This document shows positions 50,743 to 62,700 of a stretch of DNA of 64,000 nt, piece after piece. The notes beneath the pieces were generated by a model that was not told the DNA's origin, did no database searches, and worked only from the letters and a program-made list of their open reading frames with translations. Position 1 is the stretch's first letter. Each line of letters opens with the position of its first letter. The translations under genes and the position numbers were made by a program. The stretch spans positions 531,160 through 595,159 of the forward strand of contig CH003313.1 in the NCBI GenBank assembly GCA_000149265.1. Direction: 5' to 3'. This stretch comes from Ciona savignyi (taxonomy: Eukaryota > Chordata > Ascidiacea > Phlebobranchia > Cionidae).

Positions 50743-53590
50743 ATGACTGCCACTGATAGGAATGATATGTTCATGTGGGACACGGATGCTTCTCTCACAT
50801 TGCATCAAATGAGAGATTTTGTTCTCAGTGCAATGACCCAACCCAGGCTTACTGTGCTGGTGCCACGACGAAACGTTAAAGGTGAGAACTTTATTTTGTT
50901 CAGTCTGTTTAACAAACATTTCGTGCAAACTACGTTCCGACAATGGCGTATTTTAAACCTAAACCCCACACATGTCGTTGTATTTATCGTTTTGTTGGTG
51001 GAATGAATAGATTTGTGTGAAATAAAATTTGCGCAATTAACGAAATTACACGAACGAGCGTCCCACGAACCTAGCCACAACTTCGATTTTTAGGTCCTGT
51101 TGCTGCGCCACGCCGTCCATATTCATCAAGTCATGCGGCTCTTCCAATGTTTTATTCAAACGGGCTTGGCTTGAACGAATATGGACCTGTTTTAGCGGTT
51201 TTCGTCTTCGGATAATTCCGAATTGTACAAACAGAACTTTTATAAAAACAATACAAAATTCATTAAAATGGCTTCAAAGCCTTATATCCCAACTATTTTT
51301 CATCAAAGGGGAAGCGTTGTGTTTGTCCTGAAATAAGAAGTTACGGACGTTCCGGTTGTCTATAGTTACGTATCCTAAACGACAAATATTTCAGCCATTT
51401 TACCGGACAAGTGACACCACACGATATTGTTTTGCATCCTTAACGCTGGGGAGGAAATAAATACCTAATTATCCAACCAATTCGCTCGCAAACTAGCAAG
51501 CTATTAGGTTTGGCACATTGTACAACAAATCCAGGTCGTATGTCGGGTTAGAAAGTCGCCCGGCTTCCATGAGCCTTATATATACGTCGCCCCTTGCAGA
51601 CAATAGAGGGCGTCATATCTCCAAATAGGGACCACAATGACTGTTTTGCCCGAAGGACCATAATGCTGTTTTAGAGTTGACTGACCTGAAAGCGAGGCCA
51701 ACTTGCACGGGCATTGTTTATGTGTGAACATGTCAACGAAGCGTTGTTCTGCATGCTTCCCAGAACGGCTTAGTACATAACGACTTCACGAGGCTATTTT
51801 AACAGCAGGCTATATAACAGACTCTTCCTTAACCGTAAACGAATGACTGTCTGCGGTTTCGAGTTAATAGTCGCGATCTGTCCGCCCAATTTTCTGAAAT
51901 GGCGCATCGAATGTAATTATAGGCCGTTGTGTATTATAACTGTTTTAGAATGGTGTCTTTCAGTCCGCCACTAAGTGCATTCACGGCAATAATTTTGTAC
52001 ATGATTATCTGAGTAAACAGATTTGTTGTTAAAATAGAAGGATATGGATTTGTGCGAATATGTCCCGTTCTTCGACACAATTTTCATATTTGTTACTTTT
52101 CGAATGTGTGTTTAAGCTAAGCAACCCCTAAACTTAATCTAAATGCAACTGCTGCTCGAGTGAGTTTGAATGAATAGCATCTGTATTGGTGCATGGTTTA
52201 AATGAGTAGGAAATAGTCTAAGGACGGAAATTATACTTGTTCTCCATTAAATCGTTATAACCGGTTGGAAAAGAAGCAAATAGCTTTTCCTTTTCCTTAC
52301 CACGATAAATTGATACATAGCAAAAGTTAACTGCAAAACGCATAATTTAAAATGGCCACACAAAACAGTTCATATACTTTGCATTCTTGCAAAGCTTTTT
52401 TATTTAAAGTAAATGGGCTGGCTGTATTTCTATTGTAGAGATTATTTCATGAAACATTTTTCTTCACAGTTCCCCACACAAAATCGAAAAAACTCCAACA
52501 GCTACAATCCAAACCACGTGACATCAACGCCAGCCCTTTTCTGCTTATGTTAGCGCCACCAAGCGACTGTAGATATCGATATTACGTAAAGACCTCCCGC
52601 GATAAACGATGCATCACCCAGCACCGGACCCCCCAGACCCGGCCACAACGCACGAACCCGCAACAAGCCATTATAGGACCAAACCAAACGTGGCTCAACA
52701 ACCAAACGTTGGGAAACGGCCAACAGGTCCCGGGAATGGATTATTATCAACAGATATCGACGATCGCAGCGATGGCGTGGTCGGACTGTTCGCAGGCGAC
52801 GGAGAAACTGCGTAGGATATACGAACAAACGTCGATATTAAGCCGCGATCCGTTTGCGCTAATGTATGGCTCGCCTTACGTCCCGCCAAACATTGTACCG
52901 ACAGAGACAAAACCGAATCCCGAATTCGCGCAAGTACCGCGACAACCGGTGTCGAAGCGATCCCATGGTAACGGCGTTTTAAAACCGCGAAATCGCGAAG
53001 GTTACTGGGAAATGCCTGCCGTGTACTGCGCATGCGCAGTGTGCGAGATGACAAAGCGGACAAAATCGAATATGACGCCACAAAGGTCGAACGCGGAGGT
53101 GTCGAAAGTATTAATGACGCAGGGAGATGGTAAAGATTCGATGGAGCAGCTGTGCACGAGACAGATGGCCGCGAACCCGCATCGCGGAAAGCGCGGACAC
53201 TCCCCGGACGTTTCCATGATGACGCAACATCCGCCACGGAAGTTACTGAAACAAGAAAACTTTCCTCCCGCAATGCAAAGCTACGACCAGAACCAGTACC
53301 TGCCGCACCAAGGCCCGGACCAGCTTCGAACCAGCGACGCCATACTTTCCTACCTCAAACACAACAAGCAACCATCCTCTTCCTACCAGGACATTTTCCT
53401 TCAACCGTCTCTTCAAATACCCACCACGTCATACATGACGTCATCGAACGGTGACGTCATCAACGCGAGCGACCTAATGGCGACGCCGTCGTTCGAGAAT
53501 CGATGTTTTGTCCACCCTCAATCTCACGCAGGCTTGTTCAATGGATTCTCGTCATATCTGCCGACCCAGATACTCAATGCTCTGGAGTGA
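50743..53590 (+). CDS. FAM222-like protein (tentative)
   Basis: Two exons, 50743-50881 and 52470-53590, joined in phase 1 (GTT codon), give 419 aa. An in-frame TAG lies just upstream of the ATG. The N-terminal segment LTLHQMRDFVLSAM then PRLTVLVPRRNVKVPHTKSK resembles the conserved start of vertebrate FAM222A/B (PSPAELDAYAEKV, PLxIxIFP, VPxxK), and the same exon junction falls inside the motif. After it the protein is low-complexity and rich in Gln, Pro and Asn. AILSYLKHNKQPSSSYQDIF near the C-terminus may match the C-terminal YL motif of the family. No known catalytic or DNA-binding domain is seen. FAM222 proteins are poorly understood. The coding exon is more GC-rich than its neighbours. 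That the gene is real is fairly sure; the family name is less so. Confidence 0.55.
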
Positions 53591-53927
53591 TCCGGACAGG
53601 CGCCGTTTATGCTCCCACAGGGTGGGCGACCTCCATGTTTGATCCCCCCTTTCCATTGATCCTGTGCGGATGACAGGCGGTCGCAACCACGACGCTTTTC
53701 TCTTGTGCGGGAAGCTCGGCGGGAGTTTCTCACAACTGCGTGGCACCAGTGTTTCTAACTGGGTCACACGGATGTTAAAGCCCCGGGGAGTTCTACTACT
53801 GTTCTAGTTCCGTATTTTCGCAAAGTGATTTATGAACCCAGTGTTATATTGCAGCGTACTGTATCCCGATGTATGTTTTGTTAGTCTCTTATCGATTGCA
53901 TATTATTTATATCGTCGCACCGCGACA

Positions 53928-53933
53928 AATAAA
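53928..53933 (+). terminator. Polyadenylation signal of the FAM222-like gene
   Basis: AATAAA lies 338 bases after the stop codon and is the first canonical hexamer in the 3' flank that I found. Confidence 0.5.
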
Positions 53934-53939
53934 CAGATC

Positions 53940-56780
53940 AAAAATTACCTCCTGGTCGCTGTGCAAGAACAACACTCGGGTTGTGACGCTCATACTCACT
54001 GGGTGTGTTGGAATTCCAATAGAGTTGTACGAACCCGAGTTTGTACGTCAGAAAACAGGCTTAATCGCACCACATATCGCAATAAGCCGCCGTTGCGCTC
54101 ACGACCCTGCTGTTTGGGGAGATAATATAAATTAAACGGGCTCTGTGGTGCGCTGACACAACATGTCAAGAGAAGCCTTCAACCACTTAAGAATGCAAAA
54201 AAATCAGAGTGGGTATGATAATTCGCACATTGGTAGCAGAAAAGGCCGTATACATCGGCGAGAGCTTGTTTTTCTAACTCTTATATACATCGTCCCGTAA
54301 TGTGCACCTTTGCACCGCTGTCAGTTTAAGACGTTACAAAAATAGCCATTTTGTCTCCGATAATGCTGTGTTCGACATTATATAAATATATAAGGCTGTT
54401 AACGTCAGAAATTGACACCAGTACGTAGGGAAAATCTCTGAATGATAAACGAACAGAAGGAATCCCAATTTTAGAAGAAAACATGTATAGAGCGTCGATG
54501 TTAGAACAGGCTGCCTGTACCCAGCAGGTACTTCGATACTTACCTGAAGTTACGATACATCACGTTGGTAGAACAATTGTCATTACTTAATTTTTTTAAA
54601 AGACTGCTTCTAATAATAAAATATATGCTTCGCTCATGTGTTTAAACTTTAAAAAATTAAACCATCAGGCACGACGCATGCTCAGTGGGAAGCAGATATT
54701 TTTATTGTACACTGCCGGCATACAAAGAATAAGCTTATCACAGAAATCGTATCACACTTTTGGTAATCGCCTGGTATTTTCCTTGATTACACAACCGATA
54801 TGCCCTAAATTAGAGCCAATCGTATTTATTTTTGAAGACCTTTCGAGAAATACCCTTTCCAGGAAATATATCTAGTTATTTTGACCCGACATGAACTATA
54901 GTCTACTGTGGAAGGAGCAACATTACTATGGTTTGGTCGAATTAAATTGACCGTTTAAAACAATAGGGCCCAACAATTAACTACTAAACGAAGGACACCA
55001 ATTTGTCTTGTTGACAATAAATGCATATCGCCTAAAGTTGTATTGGAAATATTTAAAATATTACCGAATAATAAACATTTCAAAGCCTAACCGTGGGCGT
55101 GCACGAATACTTCTGTCCTATATTCTTTACCCGAAATGTAACAAAGACAAATGGATGCTATCCTCACTTTGCGAAACATGAATATTATTAATAAGCTTAG
55201 AACACGAAGTCAAATGACTCGATGACTCCTCGAAATGGATCTAAATACAGGTTCACCGGACACCTTAATTACATTTTGTATCCGATGACTACCTATTTAT
55301 TATCGCGTGCAATATCTGATCAAAGAATAGCAAAACTTTTGTGTTCTTTCACATATTTTCGCATTTTTAACACAGTCACATTTTGTGGCAAATTAGAATT
55401 AATTATTGATGCAAGTTGACAGTGCCAATGTTAAGGCATACAACTTCATAGTTGATCTTCAGTATTATTGGCAATCAACCACATGTTCAGGTTCGTGTTT
55501 ATAGTATACTTAAGCTTTCAATTAATTTTGTTTTAGCAAAGTGCAACCAATCATCAACGACACACAAAAACTGTGCTTAATGATGTACATTGGAGATGTT
55601 CTCTCTCATTGTCCATTAATAAAACTGACACGGCTATAGCTCCGCGACCCACATTCTGTTGATTGGAATGTCCTTGACTAATTCCGTGATGTCATATCGA
55701 TTACGTCAGACCTGATAACGTCATAGAAATGTCACGCGGCGTCATAATCCGGGCGTAGCATGCGTGAGGAGTGGAGTCTCACTGTTTATACTGCAGGGGT
55801 GTGTAGACGTGTTACAACACGGGCATTCCTCACATTACCACCTACCTACAGTCGACAATCAACGCTACAACGTGTTGCAGTCTAAACATGCCCTACCCAA
55901 CATGTACTTGATTCCAACGATAAAGTTTGGAGAATTTTTGAAGAAAAAAAAGGAATATACTCGAGTGCACCCACCGCCCATTCCAATGCATGTCATGTTA
56001 AGGTTCAGCTTGCACAATATTTATCTACACGAGATTAAGACGCAGATTTCTCAGAAAGGAACGAATTACGGCGCTGAAATAAACAGTGAAGGTTATACCT
56101 GCATGTAAGGTCAAGTACAAAGTTCATTTTCAATATCTTGTGATTTTATCTGGTCGATTTGCGTCTAAGGCGGTTTTCAATAGACCGGAGGCAAATACCA
56201 ATAAGAAAGACAACTGACATTGCAATCAAAATGTATTTGGTCCATTAAATTGTGCTATCAATGAATTACAAATTGAAATTGCAAAAGTTTTAAAACGGAA
56301 ATACATAAAGCGTCACCGAAGGCTAGCGGATTGGGTTAAATGCATTAAAATACGTAATTAACTGAAGCTAACTTTCGACAATGCACCGTTCCGACCACCG
56401 AAGCTTGTGTATAAACAGTTGTGTGTGCATAGTGGCGAAGATCGCGCTAAATTTCATTTTAACAAGTGCGAACTAGATCAGTAAGAAGCTGAAATAAAGT
56501 TGTGTTTAAAATACAGTGAATGTCGCTAAAAGGAAGCCGCCATTGTAGCCATATATAGGAGGCGACTATTTAGGAGGGCCTTATATAGGAGGCGACTACA
56601 GCCTCACATGGATTTACTTCAAAAAATAACTAATCGAATGAACACGACGGGCAAGATTGAAGAATCACGTGATCACAGTCGGCGGTATTATGGCATCCCG
56701 CGCTTTATCGTCAGAAGCGATTGCCATAAAAAATTCAAAAACTTTATGACGTCATAACTGATTAAGTAATAAAAACATCA
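53940..56780. other. Intergenic region with CRE-like half-sites
   Basis: No supported gene. At about 55688-55746 several CGTCA/ATGTCA half-sites follow one another (TGATGTCAT, TTACGTCAG, AACGTCATA, GCGTCATAA), and a perfect TGACGTCA lies at 56747-56754. A block TATATAGGAGGCGACTA is repeated at 56552 and 56583. Confidence 0.5.
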
Positions 56781-59700
56781 TCATAATCGGATCGGGCGGC
56801 TGCGTCTCTCGCCGTCATACGTCACGAATTCGTAAGTGGCGGTCTTGTCGGGGATTGGTTGGCCATCAATGCAATCCGTCCAATTGGACGAGTCGTCGTC
56901 AGTAACTTGGCGGAAGAGGAAAGTCAATCCGGGAAATTTGGAGCAGATTTCGATTTTGTCGTCGTCCGTGTATCTGTAAGGTCGTGTTTTAATTTTCGCT
57001 GCCGAGAGGTTGTGAGTAGTTTGCTTTGACCACTCGCTTAATGAAATGAACGCTGAAATGAACCTGAAGATTATGACTTCGACTCTTCCAATCACTTATA
57101 TTGTGTTTGTTCTACTCAGTTATTTACCTATGATCGGGTTTTAAGGCAGAACTCAGTAGAATGGTGGGTTCTTCCAAATTGAAGGAACGTGTAAATCATA
57201 CACAACAAACTGCAATAACTACGGTAACGCGGCGGTGGGCATGGGTGATATGACGATTCCTCGCCAGTTAGCGAGCCGGTATTCAGGCAAAAGCTCGTCA
57301 TATCGAAATCAGCTACCAACTCGTCAGTTGTGTTCTTTGGCACTTGCAAATATTGCCTAATTCCACTAGATTAGTATAAATTTAAATAAATGAAACGTGG
57401 CAATCAAATATACTACAATGCAATAATAACGTAATAACGACGACATTTTCCTACCGAAGGAAATACGGCAACAGAACCATTATTATTTAAAATCATCGGT
57501 AAAATGGTCTAGTTTAGTACTCGGGTCTCGGAATCACACATGCTACAAAACCACAGAATATATAACATTTCTATCCACTTGCTCCTACCTGACACCTGGT
57601 GGTGGGATCCGGTATTTAATATTTCTATTTTTGAGCCTGATAAGTTCTTTATATCCGACCCCGTTAACGAAGTCCCGCCAATCTTCATGTTTCGTCCATT
57701 GCTTATTTTTACTGGTTTCCCAACTCGCCTGGAAAAAGTGGTTTTAAATTTTTTTAAAAATGTTTTTTACCAATATTTTTTCCGGATATTTTATTTTTGC
57801 TGGTTTTCTACCTTTGAATAACTGCTGATAAACTGTTTTGGTGTTTATATGAGTAAATGGCTAGGCTGGTGTGTCCTTAGGTAAGACAAACTTGTGTCTA
57901 CTAATTTAACAGGTTAAACAAAAAAATAAATCAAATGTCTTAAATATAAAATAACTTAACACACATCAATAGTATACTAATTCTTGATTGGTTGAAACCG
58001 CAGTCAACCAACCAATGAGAAATAAACATCAGATTTTTTTAAAATAAACATCCGATTCTGAATTTTTCTTTTAATATGTAGTCAAAGCTTAAATTTTTAA
58101 TCGAAAATGACAAAATTAGCATACAAATGTCGGCCACCTATGTATAGTTAGGAGGCCATGGTGACATATAGAACAGAAAGCTACAGAACACTAATAATAA
58201 TTACTAATTGTTTTCATTGGAAGCGGAACAAAATAGAACTTTACATTTACTTTAAACATAATGAACTACTTTTGCTGTCAAACAAGAAATTTATGCTTTG
58301 TAATATTAACCGAAGTTTTATAAACATCTTGTGAAAAATGAAAGCGTTATTTCGGTCAGGAAACTTTGACAAAAATCCAGCAATTAAAGTGTCATGTTTA
58401 CTAACATTTCCACTTTCAACTCCAAAAAGAAGTTTCATCTCAACTCACCTTATGCCACGCCCTCTCGGCAAATGCAATCAGGCGTGGAAAGAGTTGATAA
58501 TGGAACATTGTGACATCACGCAGCATCTCCGACCAGATAGCAGCTTGCATTCCAACGATATTCTCTGGCGCCTTCAGTGGCCGCCATGTGTCTTCCATAT
58601 TCTTAACTTCTGTGGCTGAAGTTGGAAATTGTTGAACAAAAGTGCAACAAACACTTGAGCATTTGATTGTACTGAGCTATAACTATAAATTCTGGGATCA
58701 TGTCTCTGTGTAATTGTCCAACCTAAAAGCTAAGCTTGAATATATATGTAAGGATAGCAAAGGGTAGTGTTAGGGTAAAAGAGAAAATTAGATTTATATT
58801 TATCCCCGTGAATGGAATACGCAAGAGGCGTTTTCACACGGGCAATCGTCAGATCATCTCGCACCCACCGTAAAGTTACCAATATGCTGTGTATGATTCA
58901 GCTATTCCCTAATTTATTTTATTTATACTTAAAATGCCGTCACAACAGGTTGCCACCCCTCTAGGCTTCATGTTAAAAAGCAACACACAATGTTATTGCA
59001 TATTTTTATTTTTATCTCCTGGGCTACACCAACACCTACACAAGCATAACAATTAATCCTCACGTGACAAAGGTCTTGAGTTGAGATTAAACTTTGCGTT
59101 GGAGTACAAGTTCTCCGGGGTGAATTCGAAGACTTTGCGGTCGTCGATGTACCGGGTGGCCCAGAACAAACCCACCTCCTCTGGGTCTGGCTCTTGTGGG
59201 TGATCCAAGTAGAAGTGGGTCGCTTGGGATAATACAACCTGGTGTAATGGAAACATTATCGGGAATTTATGGAAGACGTTTTTAGCAAATTATTCTTATG
59301 TTTGATTTTGGGAAGGGTCAGAAAGGTTGGTACACAGTTGGGTTGTCAGTCCAGTACCATTATCTTCTACTGTGTTCAAGTAATGACTGTTAAAATTCTC
59401 CTTATTGCCAAAACATAAAAAATAAAGTTGAAATACTATCATTCAAGTCATTAGTTCAGTACAAGTTTATTTTAAATGTTCAGTACAATAAAATGGTTTG
59501 GTGCAGTGTTAGTTTTTAAGTAATTAATGTGTTATGTGAATCCATGTAAAAACTTTGGATTTGTAGGGAAAGATAGTATGAAAAGTCTAGTAGAAGTTGG
59601 TTGCATGGCTAAACAATATAAATTACATTACACAATATACAAAACATCTATGAGAACTGAAAAGTGGCAATGATGTAATCTGACAATCAACTGTGGTTAA

Positions 59701-62700
59701 CCAGAAAAGTTGTATTTGTACAACAATCAACAATAAGCAACAACCCAATTAAATGTGTGAACCACAGGTAATTTAATTGAATAAGGATTGCTACCAGTTT
59801 TTTTTTACTCTTTAAAAAACTCTAGATAAGTAACAATGTGCTGATCAGGTAATAAACAAAGCCAGGAATACATTAGGAGAAATTAAATGAAATCCTTGCT
59901 CTTTGAAAGTTTATTCTAGCCATATGTTTATGTGATATATGATCCAACCCACCTTATAACCAGCATTTGCGAGTTTGTGAGCACTGTCCGCTAGGTGGGG
60001 CAACCATCCTGCGTTGTTCCAAGAGCACGTCATCACCTCACTTGATAACGAGGACTTCTGGTACGGCACCATTTCAGGAGATCTGTATGATTTCTATGTA
60101 AGATTGTCGTTTTTACACAATAGTTGTATCTGTATAGTTTATTATTTAAAATATTGATTCAGCATTACACAATGCATGCTAAATTATAGGCGCTTTGGGG
60201 TGCAAACTTATACTATTCCCGAATGATACTAAACAAATCATTGTTTTGAATAAACAAAAATCTGATTAACAAAGAACAACACAAAACATGTAAATATTGT
60301 CAAGTTCAAGACTGTTATATATTTTAAGAGAAATGATTGCAAATCACTTAAAATCATTAACTTTTTGAGTAATGTAACTAGAGACTCTTCAACAGACACT
60401 GGCAGAAAGGTAAATAAATGTCTACATAAAATGAGTCAAAATTAATCATTATACCCATACCGACATGTAGAGACTAAACTTCAATCATTTAGTATAAGCA
60501 ATGTGCATGTTCCTATGTGGCTATGGTTTAAATTATTATATTCACATAAATGAATCTTTCAATGAAATCAACTATCTATAGGTGTATTGTTTCATGATGA
60601 GACAGTCTACGTAAAATAAATACTATGTTGCCTTTCCTCCTACAGTTAAGGCATTGTTACGGCAAACTAATCAGCTTGGTGGGTTAGTGCATCAACTTTC
60701 AGTCCAAAGGGTTGGAGATTCAAAGCTGGTTACTAGCAAGTCGGTTGTGTTTGGGCAAGACACTTGGCGAACATTGCGTGAACCCAGTGGGGTGCTACCA
60801 AATTAAAGAAATGTCAGAATCATAAACAACACACTACAATAGCTCCAGTCACCCAACCGTGGGCGGAATCGTGTAATAACTCCCTTGCATTTACACATTC
60901 AAGGAGATACACATGAATATCCCATCCTAAAAGAAAATGTTGCAGCTGAATTCACCTCATGGCCCCATCCTCCCACACAGCCAACTTCAAGTGGTGTTGC
61001 TTGCAAATATCCGATACTTTCCTGATGTAATACTCCTGGAGGTCTACTGTGCTGTATTGGAAGGAGTCGTTGTTTAAATTTCAGTAGAAAATAACATAAC
61101 TAAAAAAAAATTCAATTTTAAAAGGCTACATTTAGCCTAAAAATTCTGCCTAAAATGTGATTCTGGTACTTAAAATAATTTAACAAGACACTGAAGAATT
61201 ATCGTTCAAAATAACACTTAGGCACCTTAAGCTGAATCCTTGCTTTGCTTAAAGAACGAACAATTATTTTATCTTGGAAGCTTAAAAACTGTTCTAATCA
61301 TTATTTTTAAGGAATACGAACAAACCCCTGTTACATCCAGAAGATTACAACAAACGAGAATTATTGGATTCTGATAAAGGTTAACACAAGTTTTGACCAA
61401 ACCTGCTATATTTAATTGTCATTAATTTAGCAAAGTATTTTATTGATTCTAATCTTATTGCTTTTAGTTTGTTACATAAAAATTAAACTTTGCATTCCTA
61501 TCATGGGAAAGAAATTTAGAAATGCTTATTAAGCTTTAACCACACCCAAAAATTTTGTAGGAAAATTGACAACTTAATAAAAGTTTAGGAAGATACCTGT
61601 GTGGAAAGTCTGCAGATGTGGCAATGAAGTTGTTGCAGATGGGAGATCCCTCCCATGATTTCTTGGCCACCTCATCTCCCCCCATGTGTATTGTTTGTAG
61701 TGGTTGGATATCGGAATGCAACTTCTTTATCTCCGTGATCACTTTCTCCACAAATCTATGCGGGTGGGGAAACAAGAGTGAGGTCGATAATTTAAATGTT
61801 CTTGCGAGTGTTTACATTGAATGGTTGATGTTGTGACCAAATATATGACTTATTGTGACATACCCATTACCCACACCACTTTTCAATGGCCACAAGACTT
61901 GTCCACCTCTAAGAACTTTTACTTGAACATAATATTTAGTTTTTTTTAATGGATCTAAGGCTGTTTGTGTAAATTCGTTGTATTGCCAGGGTGTTACAAG
62001 AAGCAAGTCGGATATGCGTAAATTACTTGTGCAAACTGCGCCGCAAATGTGACATATATTTGGTTTACTAGTATTTAGATATAATGATTTAAACTTGAAG
62101 TCAAACATTATACGCTTCTAGAAAAAAAAACATATTTTACCAAATGACTGACTTATACACCACAGTTCATCCATGCTGTCCAGAAACTATACTTAATAGT
62201 TTTAAAACAGTCGGGTACTTATGTGATTTTTCCACCTTATAATAAAATGTTGCAATCACACTATTTATCAATTCTAAATTTTAAAGAAATATAGACGAAG
62301 TTACCTAAATGTTTTTGTGCAGTTTAAATGACTACTAAATAGCACATTATATAATCCCGTTAAAAACAATTTAGAAATTAATGTTCTTTAATTTTAGAAT
62401 TTAATGTTCTATGAAAACAACTGCTTTAAAATAGTTATTTCAACACTTGTGGTTAAATCTCATCACAGCTGGTCAGCTGCTAACAGCTCCTGGGAAAGTC
62501 ACGTTCCTAAAAACCAATGGAAGGTAATAAATATACGTGATGACTTATGTGCTATGTTATTCCAGTAAGAAAATGAAGGGTAGCATCATACAAAATATTT
62601 GCTTAGCCTCCCACCCAAGTACCTTAATTTGGGGCAATTTATTTAGTGGGATTTATAATAACATGTTAATATTTAATAAATAAACCATAGAAATATCCAA

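Noticed and set aside
52695..53273. 192-aa ORF on the minus strand
   Set aside because: It is the antisense shadow of the GC-rich coding exon 52470-53590; it has no motif, and the plus strand has the supported splice and protein motif.
55764..56108. 114-aa ORF on the plus strand
   Set aside because: No recognisable domain, no splice context, and composition like the surrounding non-coding DNA.
59053..59063. Hexosaminidase ending at the TAA after SRED (59053-59055)
   Set aside because: The donor GTGAGG at 59063 joins in phase to exon 58449-58615, which carries conserved GH20 motifs.
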